Notes: a model not told the origin generated them from the sequence alone. A stretch of DNA of 36,156 nucleotides from Nanobdellota archaeon (GCA_018817005.1 JAHIUF010000087.1:1-36156), one strand, 5' to 3'. Shown: positions 15,930 to 24,494, counted from the stretch's first letter. Numbers and translations are program-made.

Positions 15930-16208
15930 ATGTTTGACGTAAAAGTAAGTGTGGGTTTAATCATTGCCGATATAATCCTTTATTTAATGGGAATATTATT
16001 TTGGTTTAGTCAAAGCTTCGCACACGCATTAGGCGTAATTGGATTTTTCCCAAGATTATTAGCAGGTATTGTAGCAATAGTAATTGGTATTGTGATAACG
16101 ATTGTGGTGGTGAAAGCTTCAAGACTTGCTATTCTCACTCAAGGATTTCAACTTTTGAACAATGTAGATACAAGTATAAACTACAATATATTGATAAGGT
16201 CAAAGTAG
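15930..16208 (+). CDS. Two-TM membrane protein between the CARF regulator and the nuclease
   Basis: The 92-residue frame has two hydrophobic helices, about residues 7-28 (VGLIIADIILYLMGILFWF) and 39-63 (LAGIVAIVIGIVITIVVVK), and little else. The last 30 or so residues are translated from DNA that in the -1 frame encodes the conserved N-terminus of the nuclease, so the natural C-terminus probably ends earlier or a frameshift has occurred near 16110-16118. It could be a membrane effector or anchor. I recognise no family. Confidence 0.55.
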   Translation: MFDVKVSVGLIIADIILYLMGILFWFSQSFAHALGVIGFFPRLLAGIVAIVIGIVITIVVVKASRLAILTQGFQLLNNVDTSINYNILIRSK

Positions 16209-17233
16209 ATGTTCCTACAACTGTTGAATGCTTTATGGGAGATCTTGTTCATCGTAGTTTGGAGAAGTTGTATAATGACTTAAAGTTTGAGAAACAGAAT
16301 AGTAAAAAAGATGTAATCTCTTTTTTTAATGATCTTTGGTCTAAAGAGTGGACAGATGAAATCCTGATTGTTAAAGAAGAACTTACTTCTGAGAATTATA
16401 GACTAATGGGTGAGAAGTATATCTCTATGTATTATGATCATTATCAACCTTTTAATCAAATGACTGTCCTAGGTTTAGAGACACAAGACAGAATGACTTT
16501 ATCTGATGGTAACCAGTATCATGTTAGAATTGATAAGTTGGCTTGTGTTGGAGATACTTATTATGTTTGTGATTATAAAACTAATTCTCGAATGAAAGAT
16601 CAAGAAGAAGCTGATTCTGATAGACAACTTGCAATGTATTCTATTTGGGTAAAAGATAAATTCAAAGATGCTAAAAAAGTTGTGTTATTATGGCATATGT
16701 TGGCTTTCGATAAAGAAGCGACTTCTTCAAGAAGTGAGGAAGAGTTATCTAAATTGCACGATGAAGTTGTTACCCAAATTAAAGAAATTGAATCCTGCAA
16801 TGATTATCCAACTAACGTAACTGCACTTTGCAATTATTGTGTATTCAAATCAATATGTCCATCGTTTAAGCATGAAGCAGAGATTGAATTCAAAAGTGCA
16901 GAAGAATTTACTGAGGACTTTGGAGTCAAATTAGTGAATGAATATTCTGAACTGGATAATTTAGAAAAAGAAAGCAAGAAGAGAAAAGAAGAAATAAAAT
17001 CTAAATTAATTGAATTTGCTAAACAAAAAGAAATCGATGTAGTATATGGTTCTAATAAGAAAGCTTCAGTAAAGCCATACGACAAAGTTGTTTATCCTGA
17101 AGATAAAGTAGACTTTATAAAACTCATAAAAGATAAAGGATTATATGATGAAATCAGTATGATCTCCTATCCAAGATTAAACTCACTTATACTAAAAAAA
17201 CAAATTGATCAGGAAGTAATTGACAAGACTTGA
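16118..17233 (+). CDS. Fe-S PD-(D/E)XK nuclease (RecB/Cas4-like); start codon missing
   Basis: The frame from 16118 encodes 371 residues with the full RecB-family set: YSHSRISTFEQC near the N-terminus, GDLVHRSLE (H45), RIDK (D139), CDYKT (D152, K154) and RQLAMY (Q170, Y174). Four Cys (C16 and C238, C241, C247) are placed as in Cas4/AddB iron-sulfur nucleases. The first ATG in frame is 16235, which would drop C16 and the STFEQC motif. At 16118-16120, exactly where the SD GGTGA would place a start codon, the sequence is TTC. So the gene either lost its start, has a frameshift with the membrane-protein gene, or begins in an unusual way. Confidence 0.7.
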   Translation, partial: FKTCYSHSRISTFEQCRYKYKLQYIDKVKVDVPTTVECFMGDLVHRSLEKLYNDLKFEKQNSKKDVISFFNDLWSKEWTDEILIVKEELTSENYRLMGEKYISMYYDHYQPFNQMTVLGLETQDRMTLSDGNQYHVRIDKLACVGDTYYVCDYKTNSRMKDQEEADSDRQLAMYSIWVKDKFKDAKKVVLLWHMLAFDKEATSSRSEEELSKLHDEVVTQIKEIESCNDYPTNVTALCNYCVFKSICPSFKHEAEIEFKSAEEFTEDFGVKLVNEYSELDNLEKESKKRKEEIKSKLIEFAKQKEIDVVYGSNKKASVKPYDKVVYPEDKVDFIKLIKDKGLYDEISMISYPRLNSLILKKQIDQEVIDKT

Positions 17234-17918
17234 TAACTTCATCTTCAATCTGATATCTAATCTTTAAAACATCAACAGGATAAATCTCATTAGACTGAAT
17301 AATATCAAGATACGCAGTTCTTATCTCTTTAGGCATAAGATTAATGACTTTTAACCTAACTGCATCTTGATCTCACCCATACACATAACCTGGCTTTCTA
17401 CCATGAATCATCTGCTTAGCAGGAATAGTAAACTCACTTCTATTGATCTTACCAGTTGTAAAAAGCTCTCTAATACATTGATATGTATAATCCCAATTAC
17501 CATAATCTTCCAAAGAAGGATAATCCTTGAGCTGATAGAATACTTCTGCAAGAGTAAGACCTGCCTTATTGTTTTGAAATATCTCAAAAATATTACTTTT
17601 AATTCCAACAAAAAAATCATCAGTATCAACACCCTTGTTGAAAGATTCAATCTTTCTTCTAATTTCTTCTTCATTAAGACCATAAACAAAAGATCTAGAA
17701 CACATCCGTTTCTTTGATTGAACCTTTTCTGTACTTTTAACAATAAGTTCTTTTAAGAGAAGCTGTTTTAAATAGCTAGAAACATGATGTTTTTGAAGTG
17801 AAGTATTCTTAAATCCCTCTGCAATCTCTGAAGAAATCACTGCTCTCTTTCGAACTATATATTTATAGATCTTATATGTGAAAGATCCAGTGTTAAACAT
17901 TATGTTTTTATCTGCCAT
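17187..17918 (-). pseudogene. Winged-helix DNA-binding protein interrupted by an in-frame TGA
   Basis: The frame from ATG 17918 encodes 181 residues: a winged helix at 13-65 (TYKIYKYIVRKRAVISSEIA) and a second helical region, up to KPGYVYG. After TGA at 17373-17375 it continues in frame for 61 codons of natural sequence (VINLMPKEIRTAYLDIIQSN; VDVLKIRYQIEDEVIK) to TAA at 17187-17189. About a quarter of the protein is thus cut off. The extension overlaps the end of the convergent nuclease gene by 47 nt. SD-like AGG precedes the ATG and a palindrome sits at the promoter. It was probably the element's repressor or maintenance protein. Confidence 0.6.
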
Positions 17919-17923
17919 TTATC

Positions 17924-17946
17924 CTACCTATTACAGTAATTGGTAG
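17924..17946. promoter_or_regulatory. 23-bp palindromic operator upstream of the winged-helix gene
   Basis: CTACCTATTAC (17924-17934) and GTAATTGGTAG (17936-17946) form a dyad with 10 of 11 pairs around A17935. A TATA-like CTATTTATCC lies at about 17957-17966, so the dyad is centred on the predicted transcript start. This fits self-repression by the winged-helix protein. Confidence 0.55.
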
Positions 17947-18019
17947 AATTAGATTGGATAAATAGTTAGTTCGCCTAATTAGTCATATTTACTTCCCATT
18001 TCGATATATTTTTATACAT

Positions 18020-18038
18020 TAGTCGTTTCTAACGACTA
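18020..18038. repeat. Perfect 8-bp inverted repeat near the right limit of the element
   Basis: TAGTCGTT (18020-18027) and AACGACTA (18031-18038) flank a 3-nt centre. It lies 16 nt beyond the pepF stop, so it may end the pepF message, mark the element boundary, or be another operator. Confidence 0.45.
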
Positions 18039-18053
18039 TAGGGTTGAATATGA

Positions 18054-19811
18054 TTAAGAATTCAATTTTTTTAGCTCTTCTATTTCTTCTTTTATTATAT
18101 CAAATCCTCCCTGCCAAAACTCTTCTTTGGAAGGATTAATTCCAACCGTTGCAAGAAGATCAGCAGGAGATTTACTGCCACCAGCAGAAAGAATATTTAT
18201 ATATTTATCAAGAAAAGGTTTTCCTTCTTTTTTATAAATTGCATAAAGTGAAAGAACTGAAAGATTACCCCAAGAATAGGCATAACAATAAAAAGGTGAA
18301 TTATGAATGTGAGGAACATAATTCCATTCATGTTTAAAAATATCAGGCATTTTCATATTACCAAATTGTTCTTTTAAAAGTAGTTTATATTCTTCATCCA
18401 ATTTTTCTTTTGTTGCCCCGCCAGCGATTTTTTCATGAGCAAATTTTTCGAACAAAACAAAATAACTTTGCCTAGTAATTGAAGCGAATTGGTTATCTAA
18501 AAGATCAACTAATATCTCGGATTTCTCGTCATTATCTTTAGAATCCAAAAGAAGTCTTGAAGAAAGAATCATCTCACCAAAAATAGACGCTGTTTCTGCA
18601 ATAGGAAGAGGTATATTACATAATAGATTAACTTGTTTTTGTGCAAAAACATCATGTATACCATGACCAAATTCATGCATCATAGTAAAAAGGCCTCTTA
18701 CTTGATCTGTATGATTTAAAAAAATATAAGGAGTTAATTTGTTATCAACACCAAAACAAAAAGCCCCGCCTTTTTTGCAGGTTTTAGGATGAGAATGAAT
18801 GTGCTTTTCATCAACAATCTTCTTTGCTGCTTCATAAAACCGACTGTCAAACTTTTTATAAGTGTCCAAAACTAATTTTAAACTAGAATTAAAATCATAT
18901 TTTTTCTTTGATTTAATATTTAAAGGCGCGTATAAATGATATCTTGAAAAATCATATTTCGCGCCTAATTTTTTATTTAAATCGTGTTTAAATTTGAAAT
19001 ATTCAGAAAATATTTCTGAGTTTTTTCTTACAACTTTTAAAAGTGTTTCTACAACTGTATCAGGAATATCATTACCCACATTTCGAACAGAAATAGGTTT
19101 TTTGTAACCTCTAATTTTTAAAGATTCATTATCCCAATTAAGAACAATGTTCTTATAAATCTCATTTAAAACAGTGCTGTTCTCTTTGAATTTAGAAAGC
19201 AACAGTTCATATGCCTTTTTTCTTAAAGCTGATTTTTCTGAATGAACATATTTTAAAAGATCATCTTGAGTTATGTCTTTTTCACCGTTTATACTAAATT
19301 CAAAAGAGCTAACTATGGAATCATAAATAGATGAAAAAGCACCACCACCAGTTACTGATTTTATTGAAAGAATTTTTTCTATTTTTTCTGACATCGTGTG
19401 TTTTTTCAACTTTCTTATTTCTTGTAGATAGTATTTATATTCAGAAAGTGTTTCTGAATTAAAATATTTTTTTGCATCTTTTTTACTTAGCTTCATAAAC
19501 CACAAAGAAAAAAACATAGTTTCATTTTCTAATTCTGAAAAAAGCTGGCTTAGATAAGTCATTTTAGCAAGAGCATTAGAATCTTTTGTATTTTCACAAA
19601 ATTTCATATAGTAATATGCATCAACTCTGTCAGACCATCTATCAATATATTCTCCTAAAACAACTATTTCTTTCAAAATATTTGGAGAAAGATAAGGAGT
19701 TAGTTTTTTTCTATATGACTTGAAAATCTCAACTTTTTCTTTAATGTCTTCTATTATTTCATCAGGCTTTTTGCCACCAAGAATATCCTCTAAATTCCAA
19801 ATTTCTGTCAT
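18054..19811 (-). CDS. pepF: Oligoendopeptidase F (M3B family metallopeptidase)
   Basis: The 585-residue protein has the zinc motif HEFGH (near 378-382, within MMHEFGHGIHDVFA), followed by the downstream Glu region ETASIFGEMIL and a C-terminal YAYSWGNLSVLSLY segment, as in PepF/M3B peptidases. These cytoplasmic enzymes cleave peptides of about 6-20 residues. Length is close to the usual 590-600. No signal peptide is present. The ATG is about 30 nt from a TATA-like ATTTAAAC (about 19835-19848), nearly leaderless. The gene is transcribed toward the integrated element. Confidence 0.92.
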   Translation of the reverse strand: MTEIWNLEDILGGKKPDEIIEDIKEKVEIFKSYRKKLTPYLSPNILKEIVVLGEYIDRWSDRVDAYYYMKFCENTKDSNALAKMTYLSQLFSELENETMFFSLWFMKLSKKDAKKYFNSETLSEYKYYLQEIRKLKKHTMSEKIEKILSIKSVTGGGAFSSIYDSIVSSFEFSINGEKDITQDDLLKYVHSEKSALRKKAYELLLSKFKENSTVLNEIYKNIVLNWDNESLKIRGYKKPISVRNVGNDIPDTVVETLLKVVRKNSEIFSEYFKFKHDLNKKLGAKYDFSRYHLYAPLNIKSKKKYDFNSSLKLVLDTYKKFDSRFYEAAKKIVDEKHIHSHPKTCKKGGAFCFGVDNKLTPYIFLNHTDQVRGLFTMMHEFGHGIHDVFAQKQVNLLCNIPLPIAETASIFGEMILSSRLLLDSKDNDEKSEILVDLLDNQFASITRQSYFVLFEKFAHEKIAGGATKEKLDEEYKLLLKEQFGNMKMPDIFKHEWNYVPHIHNSPFYCYAYSWGNLSVLSLYAIYKKEGKPFLDKYINILSAGGSKSPADLLATVGINPSKEEFWQGGFDIIKEEIEELKKLNS

Positions 19812-19877
19812 TTTAAAATTCCGTAATTTTATTTTGTTTAAATAAATTATCTAAAACAAAAGAATAAAATAAATAAA

Positions 19878-21332
19878 TCATCCTTTTATGTTTCCAATTG
19901 GCTTGAATGCAGCAATGCTTTTTGATATCCTTGAAACAACTAATGCTTCCACAACATCAGAAATATTTTTATAAGCTATTCCTGCCTCTTCAGCAAGACT
20001 TGACATTGACGCAGACTTCACATAAATTCCTTTCTTTTCCATCTCTTTTTGAAGATCTTCACCTCGAATTAGATGTTTTGCCTTAGATCGAGACATTGTC
20101 CTTCCAGAACCATGAGCTGTACTTCCAAAAGTCTCTTTCATTGCAGTTTCTGTTCCAACCAATAAATGTGAACCTGTTTCCATACTCCCACCTAAAATTA
20201 CTGGTTGACCTGTTTCTTGATATTTAAAGGGTAATTCTTTCTGACCAGGACCAAATGCCCTTGTTGAGCCTTTTCTATGTACAAGAACCTCTTTTTTAAC
20301 ACCTGAAACAATGTGTTTTTCAAATTTTGCAATGTTGTGTGCAACATCATATACTAGTTTTAATTCCATATCTTCTGGATCTTTGTTGAATACTTTTGAA
20401 AATGTTTCTCTAATGCTATGTAAAATCATTTGTCTATTCACAAAAGCAGTATTTGCAGCACAAGCCATAGCTTTGTAATAGTCACTTCCTTCTCTACTTT
20501 TAATGGGTGCACAAGCAAGTTCCCTATCAGGAACACTCATACCATAGTCTTTCATTTTTTTATTAAATCTCATAAGATAATCGGTTCCTATTTGATGACC
20601 AAAACCCCTGCTTCCACAATGAACCATTATTGCTATTTGATTATTTCCAACTATTCCAAATTTTTTCGCGATTTTTAAATCAAAAATATCTTCGTTGGAA
20701 ACTGTTTGAATTTCCAAATAATGATTTCCACTCCCAAGAGTTCCCATTTGCCTTATGCCTCTAGAAGTGGCTTTTTCACTTACAGTCGAAGGATCTGCTC
20801 CTTTTATACATCCCTCATCTTCAATATTTTTTATATCATCTTTTGTTGCGTAACCATTTTCCAAACACCACTTAGCGCCATTAGTCATTATATCTTTAAA
20901 TTGAGAAAGATTTATTCTCAAAGAGCTTTTACAACCAACACCTGTTGGAACATTTCCAAATAAAAGATTTATTAGTTCTTTTAATTTAGGTCTTACTTCA
21001 TCAACAGAGAGATTTGTTGTCATAAGTCTCATACCACAATTTATATCAAATCCGATTCCTCCGGGGCTTATGACTCCTGAGTCAAGATCAAATGCTGCAA
21101 CACCACCAATAGGAAAACCATATCCCCAATGACCATCAGGCATACAAAAAGCATGATTTTGTATTCCGGGAAGACAAGCAACATTTGAAATCTGAGAAAA
21201 AACACCTTCATCCATTGATTTTATTAGTTTCTCAGTAGCATAAATTCTTGCAGGAACCCTCATGCCTTTCTTAAAAGATGTTGGAAGTTCCCAAACTGCA
21301 TCAGATATTTTTTTTAATTCATTAAAATTCAT
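19878..21332 (-). CDS. rtcB: tRNA-splicing ligase RtcB
   Basis: The 484-residue protein carries the RtcB metal-binding and GMP-binding motifs: GIGFDINCGMRLM near residue 95 (the metal-binding Cys), MVHCGSRGFGHQIG in the middle, and STAHGSGRTMSR with the guanylated His near 404. RtcB joins 2',3'-cyclic-phosphate and 5'-OH ends of tRNA exons using GTP and Mn2+. The SD AGGTG lies 6 nt before the ATG, 10 nt after archease stops, so the two form an operon. The substrate is likely the split tRNA-Leu(UAA) transcript at 9476 among others. Confidence 0.96.
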   Translation of the reverse strand: MNFNELKKISDAVWELPTSFKKGMRVPARIYATEKLIKSMDEGVFSQISNVACLPGIQNHAFCMPDGHWGYGFPIGGVAAFDLDSGVISPGGIGFDINCGMRLMTTNLSVDEVRPKLKELINLLFGNVPTGVGCKSSLRINLSQFKDIMTNGAKWCLENGYATKDDIKNIEDEGCIKGADPSTVSEKATSRGIRQMGTLGSGNHYLEIQTVSNEDIFDLKIAKKFGIVGNNQIAIMVHCGSRGFGHQIGTDYLMRFNKKMKDYGMSVPDRELACAPIKSREGSDYYKAMACAANTAFVNRQMILHSIRETFSKVFNKDPEDMELKLVYDVAHNIAKFEKHIVSGVKKEVLVHRKGSTRAFGPGQKELPFKYQETGQPVILGGSMETGSHLLVGTETAMKETFGSTAHGSGRTMSRSKAKHLIRGEDLQKEMEKKGIYVKSASMSSLAEEAGIAYKNISDVVEALVVSRISKSIAAFKPIGNIKG

Positions 21333-21342
21333 ATTTCACACC

Positions 21343-21768
21343 TCAAACATCAAGTATGACTGTAACTTTATAGCCATTCTTTGTTTTTTTTATTTTAAAT
21401 AAATGCATCGTAACTGCTTTTATATCTGCTCTTAATTTGATACTATCAACAATTTTTTGTCCTAAAAATTTGGCCTTTAAAAAATATTTATTTTTCTTTT
21501 TTTCAATTTTTATTTTGAAATCAAAGAAAACAAGTCCATCAACATCCTTAAGAAAAACTATTTCAGATAGTAAATCATAAAGCAAATACTCTAAATCATC
21601 TGATTCTAAAACAATATTTTTTTTTATAACTAGTTTAATAGTTTTTGTATCAGCAATAGAATCGGCTGTTGCAAAACAAGCATTCTCGAATAATTGTTCA
21701 TAAGTTTTACCCTTAGTTTCAAAAGCTATGTCTGCTGTTGCGATATCTTCTAAAAGTTTATATCTCAT
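21343..21768 (-). CDS. Archease (RtcB activator)
   Basis: The 141-residue protein matches archease: N-terminal MRYKLLEDIATADIAFETKG with the metal-binding Asp, the central DLEYLLYDLLSEIVFLKDVDG and the C-terminal RADIKAVTMHLFKI. Archease promotes guanylation and multiple turnover of RtcB, encoded next. The ATG is 26 nt downstream of a TATA-like TTTATAAA (about 21789-21799) with no SD, so the operon message is leaderless. The stop is TGA. Confidence 0.93.
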   Translation of the reverse strand: MRYKLLEDIATADIAFETKGKTYEQLFENACFATADSIADTKTIKLVIKKNIVLESDDLEYLLYDLLSEIVFLKDVDGLVFFDFKIKIEKKKNKYFLKAKFLGQKIVDSIKLRADIKAVTMHLFKIKKTKNGYKVTVILDV

Positions 21769-21810
21769 AATTATAAAAAAACTTCTTTTATTTATAAAGG
21801 TTAAGAAAGA

Positions 21811-23292
21811 CTAGTTTTTTTCAAGAAAATCTAAAAAAAGTCTTACTCCGAATCCAGTCGCTCCCTTTGGATTGAAAAACTCTTCTTCTACAAACCAAGC
21901 TGTTCCTGCAATATCTAAATGTGCCCAAGGGGTTTTTTCTACAAACTCTTCTAAAAATGCACCTGCAATAATTGTGCTTGCTTCCGAACCTTTACCTTTT
22001 CCAAGATTTCTAACATCTGCAACATCACTTTTTATTCTATCTTTATAATCATCCCATAAAGGTAACTCCCAAACACGCTCAAAAGTATTACTTGCGGATA
22101 TCTTTATCTTTTCAAGAAGATTATTATTATTTCCCAATAATCCCGCAGCTGAATATCCAAATGTTACAATACACCCGCTTGTTAATGTTGCAAGATCAAT
22201 AATTTCTTTTGGTTTAAAATTTTTCTCAACATAAGATAACGCATCTGCAAGAACAAGTCTTCCTTCTGCATCTGTATGTATTATTTCTACTGTTTTTTTA
22301 TTATATGCAGTTACTATATCTCCTTGTTTTTGAGCATTAGAACCAGGCATGTTCTCTGCTAAAGCTAAAACTCCAATAATTTTTGTTTTCATATTTAATT
22401 CAGAAGCTAACTTTAATATGCCTAAAACTGTTGCTGCTCCAGCCATATCTGATTTCATGTCCATCATGTCTAGATATGGTTTGATGTTTAATCCACCGCT
22501 GTCAAAGGTTATTCCTTTACCAACAAAAGCAATGGGTTTTTTTGAAGAATTATTATATTCAATAATTACTAATTTTGGCTCTTCAAAACCTCCTTGGCTC
22601 ACACCGATTAAACAGTTCAATCCTTGTTTTATTAACTCTTTTTTTTCAAGAACTGTAATTTTTATTTTCTTATTTATTAAAAGTCTTTTTGCTTCATTTG
22701 AAAGATAAGTCGGAGTTACTTTTTGTGAAGGAAAATTAACTAATTCACGAACATAATTAACAACCAAAGATATTTTTTCTGCTTTCTTCACGGACTGACT
22801 AATTTCTAATAGCTCTTGCTTTGATTTAACGACAAGTATTAATTCTTTAACTTTTAATTTTTTATCGGCAGATTTGTAATTATCAAATGCATACAAGCCT
22901 AATATTACACCTTCAACAATTGCTTTTGTGACTTCAACAAAAACATTCTTTTCGAAAAATTTTTTATGAATTAAAAATGCTAGTTTTTCACAATATAAGC
23001 TTCTGGCTGTTTTAGCACAAACAGACGATGCCTTTCGAAAAGAATCATTATTGCAAACACATCTTTTTCCAAGATTAACCAATAAAATGTTTTTTGAAGG
23101 TAAAAAACCAAGAGTGTTTATTACTTTTACATCAAAAGGCTTTAAATTTTTAGAAGAAATAAAATTGTTAATTTCGCCTTGAATTTTTGTGTTTGTTACT
23201 AAATTTAACTCAAAGTCCTCTTCAAAAACAAAAATACTTAAAATATCACAAGGAATATTCTCAACAGTTTTTTCTTGTATATTTATTTTCAT
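21811..23292 (-). CDS. pepA: Leucyl aminopeptidase (M17 family)
   Basis: The 493-residue protein has both M17 metal/catalytic signatures: GKGITFDSGGLNIKP near 257-271 and HTDAEGRLVLADALSY near 337-352. The N-terminal alpha/beta domain (1-170) is less conserved. M17 enzymes remove N-terminal Leu and other residues as hexamers with two Zn or Mn ions. SD GGTGAT is 4-5 nt upstream of the ATG, 32 nt after minD, so it may be the last gene of the minD operon. The stop is TAG. With PepF it gives two peptide-degrading enzymes in the window. Confidence 0.94.
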   Translation of the reverse strand: MKINIQEKTVENIPCDILSIFVFEEDFELNLVTNTKIQGEINNFISSKNLKPFDVKVINTLGFLPSKNILLVNLGKRCVCNNDSFRKASSVCAKTARSLYCEKLAFLIHKKFFEKNVFVEVTKAIVEGVILGLYAFDNYKSADKKLKVKELILVVKSKQELLEISQSVKKAEKISLVVNYVRELVNFPSQKVTPTYLSNEAKRLLINKKIKITVLEKKELIKQGLNCLIGVSQGGFEEPKLVIIEYNNSSKKPIAFVGKGITFDSGGLNIKPYLDMMDMKSDMAGAATVLGILKLASELNMKTKIIGVLALAENMPGSNAQKQGDIVTAYNKKTVEIIHTDAEGRLVLADALSYVEKNFKPKEIIDLATLTSGCIVTFGYSAAGLLGNNNNLLEKIKISASNTFERVWELPLWDDYKDRIKSDVADVRNLGKGKGSEASTIIAGAFLEEFVEKTPWAHLDIAGTAWFVEEEFFNPKGATGFGVRLFLDFLEKN

Positions 23293-23324
23293 TTTATCAC
23301 CAAAACAATAGTTTGTGTTTAATT

Positions 23325-24026
23325 TCAGGATATTTTCTCTGCAAGTTTTCTAAATTGTATAGACGCAGATGATTTAGGATATGAATGAACAACTGGATGA
23401 TTTTTTTTCTGCGCTACAGCAATCATTTTATCAAAAGGTATTGTTGCAATTATTGGTCTGTTAAGTATAAATGCAATTTCTTTTTCACTTAGTTCATGAT
23501 TTTTATATTGTTTCTTATTTATGACGACCCCTAAAATTGTTTTATTTAGTTCTTCTGCTATTTTAATTGTTTTTCTTGCCTCTTCAACTGCAGAAATTTC
23601 AGGGTTTGTAACAATTAGTATTTCATGAGCTGCTTCTATTGCAGAAATAGCTTCTTCTCCAAGACTTGCAGCCGAGTCTAGCATAACTATATCTGAATAG
23701 TTTTGAAGGTTAATAATAGATTCTCGAAATGCATCAAAGTTCAAGTTTTTTAAATCATCAATAGTTACTGTTGTCGGCAAGATTTTTAGTCCTGATTCAT
23801 GTTGATGTATTGCTTCAGAAAAATGAATTTTTCCTTTTATAACATCATAGAAAGATTTTTCAAGATTTTTTTTACCAAGATGAAGGTGTATGTTTGGTGT
23901 TGTTAAATTTCCATCAACGAGCAAGATATCTTTTCCTAAATTATGCATTGATAAAGCTAGATTTATGGCTGTTGTAGTTTTTCCAACACCTCCTTTTCCA
24001 GAGCTTACACAAATAAATCTTGCCAT
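23325..24026 (-). CDS. minD: MinD/ParA-type ATPase
   Basis: The 233-residue protein begins with the deviant Walker A CVSSGKGGVGKTTTAINLAL (5-24), has the switch region VMLDSAASLGEEA (about 113-125) and the VTNPEISAVEEARKT motif typical of archaeal MinD. The C-terminal amphipathic helix seen in bacterial MinD is not obvious; the end reads SIQFRKLAEKIS. Archaeal MinD homologues position surface machinery. It starts 3 nt after a small helical-protein gene, so its partners may be the two proteins encoded just upstream. Confidence 0.9.
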   Translation of the reverse strand: MARFICVSSGKGGVGKTTTAINLALSMHNLGKDILLVDGNLTTPNIHLHLGKKNLEKSFYDVIKGKIHFSEAIHQHESGLKILPTTVTIDDLKNLNFDAFRESIINLQNYSDIVMLDSAASLGEEAISAIEAAHEILIVTNPEISAVEEARKTIKIAEELNKTILGVVINKKQYKNHELSEKEIAFILNRPIIATIPFDKMIAVAQKKNHPVVHSYPKSSASIQFRKLAEKIS

Positions 24027-24029
24027 TTT

Positions 24030-24494
24030 TTAAGTTGACTCAATATCCGATATAATCATGCTTGAAATATAAACTAAAAATTCTTTTTGAATCGCATAAT
24101 ATTCTGAAATAATATCTATATTCACAATTACTTTTTTATTTTCAATGTAACTTGTCATAGTAACATGTCTTCGATATTCTTGTTCTTTTTCAGGATTGGA
24201 CTTGTGAAGTTTTCTAAGTAAAAAATATAGGTTAATATTATCACGTATCACTTCATCTTCAAATATTTCTTTGATTAAATCCCCTCTTTCTCTTGGCGCA
24301 GAAGGTATGTTTTCCACTTTTTCTTTTTCCACAGCATATCTAAGTATTGCTTCCATCACAAAATCATAAAAGTCAATCATTCGGTTTATTATGTTTAGTA
24401 AAACATCAACTGTTCTAGTATATTTTAAACTCACATAAATTAAATGGTCAACTCTTTTTAGTTCTTCTTTTGCATCATTTAAAGATTCCATCAT
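24030..24494 (-). CDS. Small helical protein upstream of minD, unknown
   Basis: The 154-residue protein is predicted nearly all-helical (LNDAKEELKRVDHLIYVSLK; LNIINRMIDFYDFVMEAILR) with a charged middle and no catalytic signature. The ATG has GTGAG as SD and overlaps the upstream gene by 20 nt; minD follows 3 nt after the stop. The pattern of four helices resembles the HEPN-like bundle of its neighbour, suggesting a duplicated pair. That relationship is inference from pattern only. Confidence 0.75.
   Translation of the reverse strand: MMESLNDAKEELKRVDHLIYVSLKYTRTVDVLLNIINRMIDFYDFVMEAILRYAVEKEKVENIPSAPRERGDLIKEIFEDEVIRDNINLYFLLRKLHKSNPEKEQEYRRHVTMTSYIENKKVIVNIDIISEYYAIQKEFLVYISSMIISDIEST

Larger units (their letters stand above)
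12013..18040. mobile_element. Integrated, partly decayed virus- or plasmid-like element
   Basis: The block contains a replication module (primase, helicase), a toxin-antitoxin-like pair, a CARF regulator, a nuclease and a winged-helix protein. Ile and Lys codon choice differs from the flanking host genes: ATT/ATC are common here, ATA dominates in RNase J and PCNA. At least four genes carry lesions (a frameshift, two in-frame TGA codons, a missing start). No integrase is present. The limits are approximate: the left lies between the PCNA terminator and 12013, the right between 17946 and the pepF stop at 18054. Confidence 0.65.

Noticed and set aside
12720-17375. TGA recoding (selenocysteine or a variant code) in the element
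   Set aside because: No SECIS-like element was recognised, and neighbouring host genes use TGA as a normal stop; nonsense mutation is simpler, though the two cases are kept as findings.
11886-17994. Shared 11-mer CATATTTACTT at 11886-11896 and 17984-17994 as an attachment-site duplication
   Set aside because: AT-only-type 11-mers are expected by chance at this composition and the copies are not at clear element ends.
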